A DNA stretch of 11,725 bases. Source: an uncultured Mollicutes bacterium. GTDB taxonomy: Bacteria; Bacillota_I; Bacilli_A; RFN20; CAG-826. The notes below the pieces were generated by a model. It was given only the letters and a program-made list of their open reading frames with translations. It searched no databases and was not told the DNA's origin. The stretch lies in NCBI GenBank assembly GCA_900550795.1, contig URTN01000010.1, forward strand, positions 1 through 11,725, written 5' to 3'. Made by a program: the position numbers and the translations under genes. Below, one piece after another: positions 1 through 6,249 of this stretch (positions are counted from its first letter, which is position 1; each line of letters starts with the position of its first letter).

Positions 1-834
1 TTTAAAAGTCTTTGCTTCTCTAACTAATGATTTAGATAAACCTTTTTCTGAATTAATAGCTTTATCCAATATCTTTATAGCGACTTTTATCGATCCTTTT
101 GATAATAAGGAATATACGGTTACGTTATTTAAGACATAGGTAAAATCAGTTACTTCATCATAAACTGGGATATCAGGAAGTTCTTTTCCTAATAAACTAG
201 CTTCTTCCGCTAGAAGCATGTTGTTATAAGCGACTTTATTGACTGGCTTAGATAGAAGCATCATTAAATAGCCGTCGGTTATAGAATCTAGTCTAAATGG
301 AAGGTAATCATAAATTATTATCATTCCCCCAACAGTCAAAATTACTAATGAAAGGATTTGAATCCAGCCAAAGCTAGGTGTTTTTCTAGCTAAATTAGCT
401 CCGACTGAAAATAAAACAACCAAAACAATAAGTTCAATTAGATAGAATAGAATTGGAAAGGAAATATAAGCACCTAATCTAGATTTTTCTTTATCCTTAG
501 GGGCAACTTTTGTTTCTCCAGTTAATCCATCAAATTTAACATATCCGAACTTCTTTTTGCCTTCTTTGGTAGTTTTAACTCCTAAACCTAAGATTGACCA
601 ATAAAGAACCCTATACTTGCCTATTCTAGCCCCTAATAGGTGGCCTAATTCCATTAAGACGGAATTTAGCAAGATGCCTGCAACAATTCCAATAAATACT
701 AACAATATGGAATTGATTGGCAATGAGTTGCCAACATTAGAAACAATAGGTCTAATCCAAACTAAACCAACCAAAATAGCAATTCCAAACATTAGGACAT
801 AAGCCACAAAGGCGGCGAAATCGTTCTTTTTCAT
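1..834 (-). CDS. M50 (site-2 protease)-like multipass membrane protein, probable pseudoprotease; 3' end cut by the window
   Basis: The reading frame opens at ATG 834 and stays open for 278 codons to the left edge, so the C-terminus is missing. A good Shine-Dalgarno (AGGGAGG, 842-848) precedes it. Hydrophobic segments lie near residues 8-30, 42-59, 124-147 and 157-176. The end of segment 2 reads MELGHLLGARIGKYR (61-75), which resembles the HELGHxxxA zinc site of M50 site-2 proteases, followed by the usual short Y-x-x-L-G-L-G stretch. Residues 175-191 (YDYLPFRLDSITDGYLM) match the family's second metal motif (LPFxxxxxDGY), keeping Asp187. The first zinc histidine is Met61, while Glu62 and His65 remain. 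A normal M50 enzyme cuts membrane-embedded substrates; with one zinc ligand lost, this one is probably inactive or repurposed. The family assignment rests on motif layout alone. Confidence 0.72.
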   Translation of the reverse strand, partial: MKKNDFAAFVAYVLMFGIAILVGLVWIRPIVSNVGNSLPINSILLVFIGIVAGILLNSVLMELGHLLGARIGKYRVLYWSILGLGVKTTKEGKKKFGYVKFDGLTGETKVAPKDKEKSRLGAYISFPILFYLIELIVLVVLFSVGANLARKTPSFGWIQILSLVILTVGGMIIIYDYLPFRLDSITDGYLMMLLSKPVNKVAYNNMLLAEEASLLGKELPDIPVYDEVTDFTYVLNNVTVYSLLSKGSIKVAIKILDKAINSEKGLSKSLVREAKTFK

Positions 835-841
835 TAAAAAG

Positions 842-957
842 CCTCCCTAAGAAGTAGGCAAATAGTGCTTGTTATCATTAATTTTGCCTAGTGATTGTTA
901 ACAGCCAATCACACGTGTTCTGTTAAATCTAGGTAAACGCATCGAACTTTATCGACG
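842..957 (-). promoter_or_regulatory. Structured 5' leader of the M50-like gene (candidate cis-regulatory RNA)
   Basis: Between the predicted transcription start (about 957) and the ribosome binding site (842-848), the minus-strand RNA holds several inverted repeats. Hairpin D: 952-957 with 940-945 (6 bp, one G-U, 6-nt loop). Hairpin B: 920-926 with 898-904 (7 bp perfect). Hairpin A: 906-912 with 891-897 (7 bp perfect, 8-nt loop). Hairpin C: 883-890 with 855-862 (8 bp perfect, 20-nt loop). A and B share bases and exclude each other, and A directly abuts C. No U-tract follows any stem, so this is not an obvious terminator. I match it to no known riboswitch class. DNA-binding operators are an alternative reading of the same repeats. 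Confidence 0.42.
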
Positions 958-963
958 AAGATT

Positions 964-991
964 ATTATATTCATTTAATTTAAAAAGTCAT
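964..991 (-). promoter_or_regulatory. Sigma-70-type promoter for the M50-like gene
   Basis: Read on the minus strand, a perfect TATAAT -10 box (964-969) lies 16 bp after ATGACT (986-991), which matches 4 of 6 bases of the TTGACA -35 consensus. The start of transcription would fall near 957, giving a leader of roughly 120 nt. The DUF2442 gene just upstream ends at 1016, and no clear terminator separates it, so some readthrough into the M50-like gene is also possible. Confidence 0.5.
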
Positions 992-1015
992 TAGAAGATT
1001 ATAGACATCACTTCG

Positions 1016-1300
1016 TTACAACTCTCGACCATTAAAACGATCTTGTCTATTTTTTACAATCATGCCGTTTTCATAGATGCTTGTAGCATCAAAATCCAAT
1101 TCGTCATTCCAAACGACGCCATATCCCCCTGGGTCAAGATGGCCACTCTCGAAAAGTTTACGATTTTTCTTCAACTCTATTAACTGAGGATACTTAGAAA
1201 ACATTGAAGACATATTATACCTGACGACTTTTCCATCTTGAAAAGACACCTCAATAGTTACGTCTTCTAAAAACCTTACTTCCGTGGCAATATAATGCAT
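1016..1300 (-). CDS. DUF2442 domain protein
   Basis: A 94-residue soluble protein that is essentially one DUF2442 domain. The N-terminal beta-rich part (EVRFLEDVTIEVSFQDGKV, residues 7-25) is the typical x-V-x-x-L-x-D-x-x-L-x-V-x-F-x-D-G-x pattern. The C-terminal half has the diagnostic GYGVVWNDELDFDATSIYENG stretch (residues 59-79), matching the family's W-x-D-x-x-D-x-x-x-x-x-x-Y-E motif. The function is unknown; the family is often found next to DUF4160 in small two-gene units that resemble toxin-antitoxin pairs, but no DUF4160 gene is present here. The start at 1300 is supported by AGAGGT at 1309-1314 with an 8-nt spacer. An intrinsic terminator (1344-1379) separates it from the oxidoreductase upstream, so it probably has its own promoter in the short gap, although I see no convincing -10/-35 pair there. 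The stop is TAA. Confidence 0.85.
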   Translation of the reverse strand: MHYIATEVRFLEDVTIEVSFQDGKVVRYNMSSMFSKYPQLIELKKNRKLFESGHLDPGGYGVVWNDELDFDATSIYENGMIVKNRQDRFNGREL

Positions 1301-1343
1301 TGATCAGCACCTCTCCATCCACCATTTTATCATTATTTTCATC

Positions 1344-1379
1344 AAAAAAAGAGCCAATCTTTTTAGACACGGCTCTCTT
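1344..1379 (-). terminator. Rho-independent terminator after the Gfo/Idh/MocA gene
   Basis: On the minus strand, AAGAGAGCC pairs with GGCTCTTTT (core AGAGCC 1371-1376 with GGCTCT 1350-1355, extended by one G-U and two A-U pairs), with a 15-nt loop and a run of seven T at 1344-1350. It starts 5 bases past the TAG stop at 1385-1387. On the plus strand no T-run follows the stem, so it acts in one direction. Confidence 0.85.
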
Positions 1380-1384
1380 CTAGT

Positions 1385-2656
1385 CTATTCTCCTCTTTTA
1401 ATCATCTTTCCATCTTGAAGTCTACTTTCTTCAGCAGCAATAGCCATCAAGTGGGATTCTAATGAACTTTCTAATGCAGTGCTAGCTTCCTTTTTACCAG
1501 TCACGACATCATATAAGGCGTTAACTAACCCGGTATCTCCTCCACCATGCCCTCCAGAAACATCAGGAAGTGCTTTGAATGGAATTGTTTCAGTCGGTTT
1601 ATCATATACTTTCAAAACCAAGCATTGTTTCTCTTCGTTTAAATCTAATTCACCCATGCTGCCGTGGAATCTATAAATACGTCCGGCATCACCAGTAAAA
1701 GCAGTCATGCACAAATTAGCAGTAACCCCATTTTCAAAAAGGATATTAGTTTCTTGGTGATCAACTACATCATTATCACAAACAAATACGCAACGTCCAT
1801 AAGGCCCGTTTTCATATGCTTTCCTTATTCCTTCTTCGGTAAGAATTTCATCGCTACAAACTACATTCATTGGCCACATAGTCTTTGGACGTCCATTTCT
1901 AACCCACCAATCGACATAAATCTTTTCGGCACTATATGGGCAGCTATGTAAATAAGGGCAATCCTTGCAATGGTCAGCTGCGCCTTTCGGTTGGTTTTCC
2001 TTCTTGAAGAAACTAAGGCTCCCTATAGAAGAAACTGTCTTGAATTTAGATTTTGCATAGAATTGAAGCAAGTCCATGTCATGACAGCATTTGGCCATAA
2101 TCATTGGAGAGGTGTCTTCGCTTCTTCTCCAATTTCCACGTACATAACTATGGGCTTGATGCCAGAAAGCAACTTGTTCAATCGCTTGAATATCTATTAA
2201 TTTGCCTATCTTGCCTTCATCAATTATCTTGGAGGCAGCTAAGAAAGCTTGCGCATATCTAAGAACATGGCAAACTACAACTTTGCCACCATATTGCTTT
2301 TGAGCAGCAAGAAGTTTTTGGCATTCTTCTTTTGAATCTGTGATAGGTTTTTCTAGAAGAACATCATAGCCAAGCTTTAAAGCGGAGATGCAGTGGCGGA
2401 CATGATCTTTATCTTGGGTAGCCACTATACAGATATCCGCTCTTTTTTTAGCAAAGAAATCCTTTTCATCTAGGAAAAGATTATCATCACTTACTCCAAA
2501 ACGTTCTTTGACCGCATCTAGTTTTACTTGCCTTTTGTCACAAGCAGAAACAATTTTATATCTAGGGTCTTCTTTCATTGCTTTTCCATAAGAATCAGCC
2601 CCACGGGAACCCGCTCCAATAATCGCTACAGTCAACACTCTTTCTTTTTGCTCCAT
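1385..2656 (-). CDS. Gfo/Idh/MocA-family NAD(P)-dependent oxidoreductase
   Basis: A 423-residue cytosolic dehydrogenase. The N-terminal Rossmann fold carries the dinucleotide loop GAGSRG (14-19), and the family signature EKP is at 102-104. The C-terminal alpha/beta domain has K189-C-C-H192-D-M-D195, placing His192 and Asp195 where the substrate and catalytic residues of the family lie. Members oxidise or reduce hydroxyl groups of sugars, inositols and related compounds; the substrate cannot be read from the sequence and no sugar transporter or sugar-acid gene flanks it. The insertion with HCKDCPYLHSCPYSA (229-243; Cys230, Cys233, Cys239) and the glycine-rich GGHGGGD near 368-374 place it in the longer, cysteine-bearing subgroup rather than the short glucose-fructose type. 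GGAGGT lies 7 nt before the ATG at 2656, supporting the start. It appears to be monocistronic, ended by the terminator at 1344-1379. Confidence 0.9.
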   Translation of the reverse strand: MEQKERVLTVAIIGAGSRGADSYGKAMKEDPRYKIVSACDKRQVKLDAVKERFGVSDDNLFLDEKDFFAKKRADICIVATQDKDHVRHCISALKLGYDVLLEKPITDSKEECQKLLAAQKQYGGKVVVCHVLRYAQAFLAASKIIDEGKIGKLIDIQAIEQVAFWHQAHSYVRGNWRRSEDTSPMIMAKCCHDMDLLQFYAKSKFKTVSSIGSLSFFKKENQPKGAADHCKDCPYLHSCPYSAEKIYVDWWVRNGRPKTMWPMNVVCSDEILTEEGIRKAYENGPYGRCVFVCDNDVVDHQETNILFENGVTANLCMTAFTGDAGRIYRFHGSMGELDLNEEKQCLVLKVYDKPTETIPFKALPDVSGGHGGGDTGLVNALYDVVTGKKEASTALESSLESHLMAIAAEESRLQDGKMIKRGE

Positions 2657-2742
2657 ATAACAACCTCCGAACTTTGACGCCTAACTATGTTATATACAAT
2701 TGTTATTATCTATGTAGCGGTTTTTATCTTTATTTTTAATGC
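2657..2742 (-). promoter_or_regulatory. Intergenic region upstream of the oxidoreductase: RBS and possible operator core
   Basis: This 86-bp AT-rich gap holds the GGAGGT ribosome binding site next to the oxidoreductase start and a perfect 8-bp palindrome ACAATTGT (2696-2703). Two copies of CTATGT flank the palindrome on the plus strand. TATAAC-like and GATAAT -10 candidates exist, but none has a matching -35, so I do not place a promoter. No convincing terminator for the LRR gene is seen. Confidence 0.25.
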
Positions 2743-4701
2743 TTACTTTGTGGCTAATTTCCAAATGGTAGGAGTTTCTTCAACATAATGCCAATAGTTA
2801 TGGGATTTTAAATCTACTTCGCTTGGTTCGGTTTCTGAATAGTAATACATACTAGATGATGGCACGTCATTAATGGTTTTGCTTGTATCAGTCCAGTTAA
2901 CATAACAATATTTGACTGCCTTGCAGTTATTAAATGCCCACATACCGATGGAAGTAGGAGCAACAGTGGATGGAATTACTATTGTAGTAAGAGAGACGCA
3001 TTGGGAGAAACAACTAAATCCAATAGAAGTTACCCCTTCTTGGATGGTGACAGTAGTTAAATTAGAACAACTAGAGAAAGCTGAATTTCCAATTGTTTTA
3101 ACTCCGCTAGGAATAACAATCGAAGCTAAAGACAAGCAACAATAGAAAGCGTTCTCATCAATAGAAGTAACGCTAGTTGGGATAGGTGAATTAAACGCAT
3201 CGCATTGGTTAAAAGCAAACTTTCCAATTGATATTAATCCTGAAGGTAAACTGATATCTTTTAATACTTTGCAATATTGAAAAGCATAATCCCCGATACC
3301 AATAAGAGTGCTGGGTAAACTAATAGATTTAAGAGCCTTACATTCGCTAAATGCATAATTCCAAATATTAGTAAGTCCTTCAGGAAGGCTGATAGATGTA
3401 ATCAATTTGCAATTTGCAAATGCTCTTTCACCGATAGAAGTAACGTTTTTGCCAATCTTAACTGCAGACAAAGAAGAACAACCCCTAAATGTTTCAGCCC
3501 CGATAGAAGTCACTTTATCAGGAATAACAGCAGTGGATAACGAGGCGCAGAAGCTAAAAGCCCCAGCCCCTAAACTAACTAAGTTATCTGGCAATGTTAT
3601 TTGGCTTAAGACACCACATTCACAAAAAGCAATCATTCCAATCGAAGTAAGATTTTTACCAAACAAAACGGAAGATAATGATTCACAATATTGGAACGAT
3701 CCAGTACCTATAGAAGTTATATTATCTTGAAGAGAAATTTCTTCTAGCCCAGTGCAACCATAGAAAGCATAATCTCCAATTGAAGTAACGCTACTCGGAA
3801 TAACGCTATCCTTGCACCCTAAAACTAGTGAATCATCTATTGTCTTTATAACTGAATTAGAATTATTCCTTGAATCAAAAGTCTTGTTTCTAGAATCTAC
3901 TTCAATAGAAGAAACAACTTTAGAAAAGCAAATCAATTTAATTCCGATTGAACTAATGTTATTTGAAATGAATAGAGAAACAAGGGAGCTGCGATTTGAA
4001 AAAGCTTCGTTTTCAATAGAAACTACAGGTAGAGAATTATAGAAGGAAGGGATTATTATTTCTTTGCAGTTGATATTTATAGAATTTAAAACAGTATAGG
4101 CTTGCGTGTATTTAACCCCGTCTATTTCGCTTTCGAAATCAAATAGGCTATATCTCAACGCGTTAATTTCTTGTATCCCACCTTTTTTCTTGCATATAAC
4201 ACATTCCATCTCCAGAGAATTATCTTCATTGATGTTAAAGATGTGTTTTGCTTCATCTTTCTTTAAATGCTCATATCCCGTATCGATACAGGCATGCCAG
4301 TGGGTACGCCCATCGCTTGACCAGGCTAAAGAATAATTATGTTCTAGTTTATTAGTCTTGCTATCAACATAAGAATAGCCACATTTGCATACATGGGTCG
4401 TATATCCTTCTTCTTCAAACGTTGGATTAGTAACCGTGGAAACAAAAGAATGGGGTTCTTTATCACTAACTACATCATGGCCGCAATTAGACTTATGGTA
4501 ATGATATTCTTCATCATATGTCCATTTATCTTCAAATGTATGTTCATGAATTGAAGGGGTGGAAGAAGTTGTTTCGCTAGAAGGGGTAGATGAAATTTCT
4601 TCGCTACCTGTATCTATCGTTTTGCTTTCTTCGCTAGATGAACGTCCGCACCCTAAAGCCAAAGGCAATAAACCAATTAGCAAAAATATATTCTTCTTCA
4701 T
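2743..4701 (-). CDS. BspA-type leucine-rich-repeat surface lipoprotein
   Basis: A 652-residue predicted lipoprotein. Residues 1-17 form a signal peptide ending LPLALG-C18, a plausible lipobox, so Cys18 would be lipidated and the protein held on the outer face of the membrane. A Ser/Thr/Glu linker (19-51) follows. Residues 52-171 are rich in His and Cys with paired motifs (HEHTF, HYHKSNCGHD, HVCKCGY, HWHAC, CVIC). Residues 215-305 hold two degenerate repeats and an island. Residues 306-603 are thirteen near-tandem 23-residue LRR_5 repeats of the form TSIGxxAFxxCxSLxxIxLPxxV. A C-terminal module ends with YYYSE and NYWHYV (619-640). BspA-like LRR proteins commonly bind host or microbial surfaces; the ligand is unknown here. 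The start at 4701 has GGAGG at 4708-4712. The TetR gene lies 82 bp upstream, so it may be a local target of that regulator (inference). Confidence 0.92.
   Translation of the reverse strand: MKKNIFLLIGLLPLALGCGRSSSEESKTIDTGSEEISSTPSSETTSSTPSIHEHTFEDKWTYDEEYHYHKSNCGHDVVSDKEPHSFVSTVTNPTFEEEGYTTHVCKCGYSYVDSKTNKLEHNYSLAWSSDGRTHWHACIDTGYEHLKKDEAKHIFNINEDNSLEMECVICKKKGGIQEINALRYSLFDFESEIDGVKYTQAYTVLNSININCKEIIIPSFYNSLPVVSIENEAFSNRSSLVSLFISNNISSIGIKLICFSKVVSSIEVDSRNKTFDSRNNSNSVIKTIDDSLVLGCKDSVIPSSVTSIGDYAFYGCTGLEEISLQDNITSIGTGSFQYCESLSSVLFGKNLTSIGMIAFCECGVLSQITLPDNLVSLGAGAFSFCASLSTAVIPDKVTSIGAETFRGCSSLSAVKIGKNVTSIGERAFANCKLITSISLPEGLTNIWNYAFSECKALKSISLPSTLIGIGDYAFQYCKVLKDISLPSGLISIGKFAFNQCDAFNSPIPTSVTSIDENAFYCCLSLASIVIPSGVKTIGNSAFSSCSNLTTVTIQEGVTSIGFSCFSQCVSLTTIVIPSTVAPTSIGMWAFNNCKAVKYCYVNWTDTSKTINDVPSSSMYYYSETEPSEVDLKSHNYWHYVEETPTIWKLATK
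2893..3786 (-). repeat. Tandem 69-bp coding repeats (LRR_5 array)
   Basis: Thirteen repeat units encode residues 306-603 of the lipoprotein, nearly all 69 bp long; one unit is 66 bp and one 75 bp. On the plus strand a recurring element close to CCGATAGAAGTAACG (encoding VTSIG) marks most units, for example at about 3020, 3159, 3438, 3507, 3708 and 3776; the pair at 3438 and 3507 is exactly 69 bp apart. The unit that starts at residue 490 lacks one residue, and the unit at 558 has two extra. Confidence 0.85.
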
Positions 4702-4713
4702 AACTAACCTCCG

Positions 4714-4725
4714 TAAGTTAACTTA
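4714..4725. promoter_or_regulatory. Perfect 12-bp palindrome TAAGTTAACTTA before the LRR gene, possible operator
   Basis: The palindrome sits 2 bases upstream of the GGAGG of the LRR lipoprotein gene. On the minus strand it forms the end of a TTAAC-6-nt-TTAAC direct repeat. The neighbouring TetR gene makes an operator role conceivable, but TetR sites are usually longer and no second copy is visible. In RNA it could also fold close to the ribosome binding site. Confidence 0.3.
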
Positions 4726-4747
4726 ATGTTAAAGAAAAATACAAAAG

Positions 4748-4780
4748 AAAAAAATACCTATATTGATAATTGGATTATAA
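4748..4780 (-). terminator. Weak intrinsic terminator candidate after the TetR gene
   Basis: Shortly after the TetR stop codon (4784-4786), the minus strand has a short, imperfect stem (AATCC against GGTATT with a bulge, AT-rich loop) followed by seven T at 4748-4754 and further T-rich sequence. The stem is poor, so termination may be partial. The same region contains an isolated TATAAT (4774-4779) with no good -35. Confidence 0.28.
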
Positions 4781-4783
4781 AAG

Positions 4784-5344
4784 TTATTTAGATTCTTCTT
4801 TTTTAGATAAATTCATAATCGCAGGAAGGATGATGCTCATTGAATTATCAATAAATTTATTCATCTTCTTGGAGAATTTTTCAGGAGTTAGTTTAGGATC
4901 TTTGAAACAATACCCAAATTCGTCAGAAACTATATGGGCAAAACGCCTAGCAGCATTCCTATATCCATCTTTTTTAAGTTCCTTGCCTTCGTTTTCTTTA
5001 GTCCATAAGGACAATAATTTGGCATTTAGTTTTCCAAATATAAAATCATCGGTTAGATCTCTAGCGGCCGAATTATAGGTGGAACGTAAGAAAGTAAAAT
5101 TGTCTTTTACGTATTGAAGGAATGCCTTAAGGGTAGATTTAACATCCTTGCATTGGTTTACCTTCTCTAAATCTTCATTAAGGAAAATAGCCGCAATCAA
5201 ATCATATATATCTTGATAATGATAGTAAAAAGTCTGTCTATGACATCCACACTTTTGGCAAAGTGCAGTGACATTGATATCCTCCAAAGGGATATCTTCC
5301 ATCATCTGCTTCAAGGCATATTTGAGTTTTGATTCGGTAATCAT
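4784..5344 (-). CDS. TetR/AcrR-family transcriptional regulator (DhaS-like)
   Basis: A 186-residue DNA-binding protein. The N-terminal helix-turn-helix spans about residues 1-55 and ends in the TetR signature HRQTFYYHYQDIYDLI (35-50), which is closest to the DhaS-like group common in Bacillota. Residues 60-186 are helical and would form the ligand-binding and dimer domain, which has no recognisable ligand signature. Three cysteines fall within the helix-turn-helix (Cys29, Cys32, Cys34). Its ATG overlaps the psuG stop in an ATGA, and I see no Shine-Dalgarno at the right distance (an AAGGAA lies about 16 nt away), so translation probably depends on coupling to psuG. It is the last gene of the four-gene operon, and autoregulation of the operon is the usual arrangement for such a regulator (inference). 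The inducer is unknown. Confidence 0.88.
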   Translation of the reverse strand: MITESKLKYALKQMMEDIPLEDINVTALCQKCGCHRQTFYYHYQDIYDLIAAIFLNEDLEKVNQCKDVKSTLKAFLQYVKDNFTFLRSTYNSAARDLTDDFIFGKLNAKLLSLWTKENEGKELKKDGYRNAARRFAHIVSDEFGYCFKDPKLTPEKFSKKMNKFIDNSMSIILPAIMNLSKKEESK

Positions 5345-6249
5345 TTGATTAAAGAGGAATATTCCTTGGCTATATTTGCACCTAATTTAGCATTATTCAA
5401 TATAAGGGCTATATTGGATTCAAGTGATTTGCCACCAGTTAATTCAACAATACGCTTCAAAAGGAAAGGAGTGACATCCTTACCTTTGATTCCTTGCTCT
5501 TTGCTTTCCTTGACAGCTTGATCAACAATCGAATCAATATAATCATGAGGTAACGAATATTCTTCTGGAACTGGGTTAGAAATCAAAATACCACCCTCTA
5601 ATTCCAAGTCACGTTTAGCCTTGATAATCGAGGCGGCTTCTTTAGCAGAAGTAAACGCATAATCAACCGGGTAAGAACTAGAAGAAGAGTAGAAATTAGC
5701 AAAGCTCTTTTCCTTATTAGAAAGAATGGTAACTCCTTCGGTTTCTAGATATTCTAAAGTCTTTGGGATATCAAGTATTGCTTTAGCCCCAGAGCAAATA
5801 ACAGCAACATCGACTTCCCCTAATTCTTTTAGGTCACGGGAAATATCGAAAGTGGATTCAGCTCCGCGATGAACACCCCCGATGCCGCCAGTAACGAATA
5901 TTTCAATACCAGCCATATGTGCAATTAGCATAGTAGCGGATACAGTGGTGGCACCCCACATTTTTTTGGCTACTACAATTGGCAAGTCTCTTTTTGAAAC
6001 TTTAGCAATTCCTTTTTTCTTGCCAAATTCCTCAATTTCATCATGGCTCATCCCGACTACAATCTCGCCATCAATAATTCCGATTGTTGCAGGAATAGCT
6101 CCATTATCTTCTATTGTTTTTTCTACCAACAAGGCTGTCTCAACATTTTTAGGATAAGGCATCCCGTGTGATATAATCGTAGACTCAAGTGCGACTACCG
6201 GTTCTTTGTTTGCAAGTGCTTTTGCTACTCTTAGACTTATTTTCATCAT
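5341..6249 (-). CDS. psuG: Pseudouridine-5'-phosphate glycosidase
   Basis: A full-length 302-residue PsuG. The enzyme reversibly splits the C-glycosidic bond of pseudouridine 5'-phosphate to uracil and ribose 5-phosphate, with Mn2+, in the cytosol. Family motifs run throughout: VALESTIISHGMPYP (19-33), ATIGIIDGEIVVG (54-66), TGGIGGVHRGAE (120-131), FDISRDL (134-140), SGAKAILDIPKT (153-164), NPVPEEYS (225-232) and TGGKSLESNIALI (271-283). Glu22, Asp135 and Lys156 fall where the E. coli enzyme has its acid, metal-linked and ring-opening lysine residues, so it should be active. The start at 6249 overlaps the ATPase stop (ATGA). A second ATG follows at once, and GGAG in the upstream gene is about 5 nt from the first and 8 nt from the second, so either could be used. 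No pseudouridine kinase (psuK) or transporter lies in the window, although psuG is often paired with them. Confidence 0.96.
   Translation of the reverse strand: MMKISLRVAKALANKEPVVALESTIISHGMPYPKNVETALLVEKTIEDNGAIPATIGIIDGEIVVGMSHDEIEEFGKKKGIAKVSKRDLPIVVAKKMWGATTVSATMLIAHMAGIEIFVTGGIGGVHRGAESTFDISRDLKELGEVDVAVICSGAKAILDIPKTLEYLETEGVTILSNKEKSFANFYSSSSSYPVDYAFTSAKEAASIIKAKRDLELEGGILISNPVPEEYSLPHDYIDSIVDQAVKESKEQGIKGKDVTPFLLKRIVELTGGKSLESNIALILNNAKLGANIAKEYSSLIK

Noticed and set aside
617..802. Plus-strand 61-codon open frame
   Set aside because: It lies antisense to the M50-like membrane protein, whose frame is continuous over 278 codons with motifs and a good ribosome site.
842..957. Known riboswitch or T-box in the M50-like leader
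   Set aside because: I see no T-box sequence, no recognisable aptamer core and no terminator stem with U-tract, so I keep it as an unclassified structured leader.
1344..1379. Bidirectional terminator
   Set aside because: A T-run follows the stem only on the minus strand; the plus-strand side continues CTTCTAG.
2893..3786. Regularly spaced repeats resembling a CRISPR array
   Set aside because: The repeats are in-frame codons of LRR units, the spacing is filled by conserved coding sequence, and no cas genes are present.
2912..4336. Several plus-strand open frames of 76-107 codons across the LRR gene
   Set aside because: They are antisense to a convincing signal-peptide plus LRR protein and follow its 69-bp repeat; their compositions match no family and they lack placed ribosome sites.
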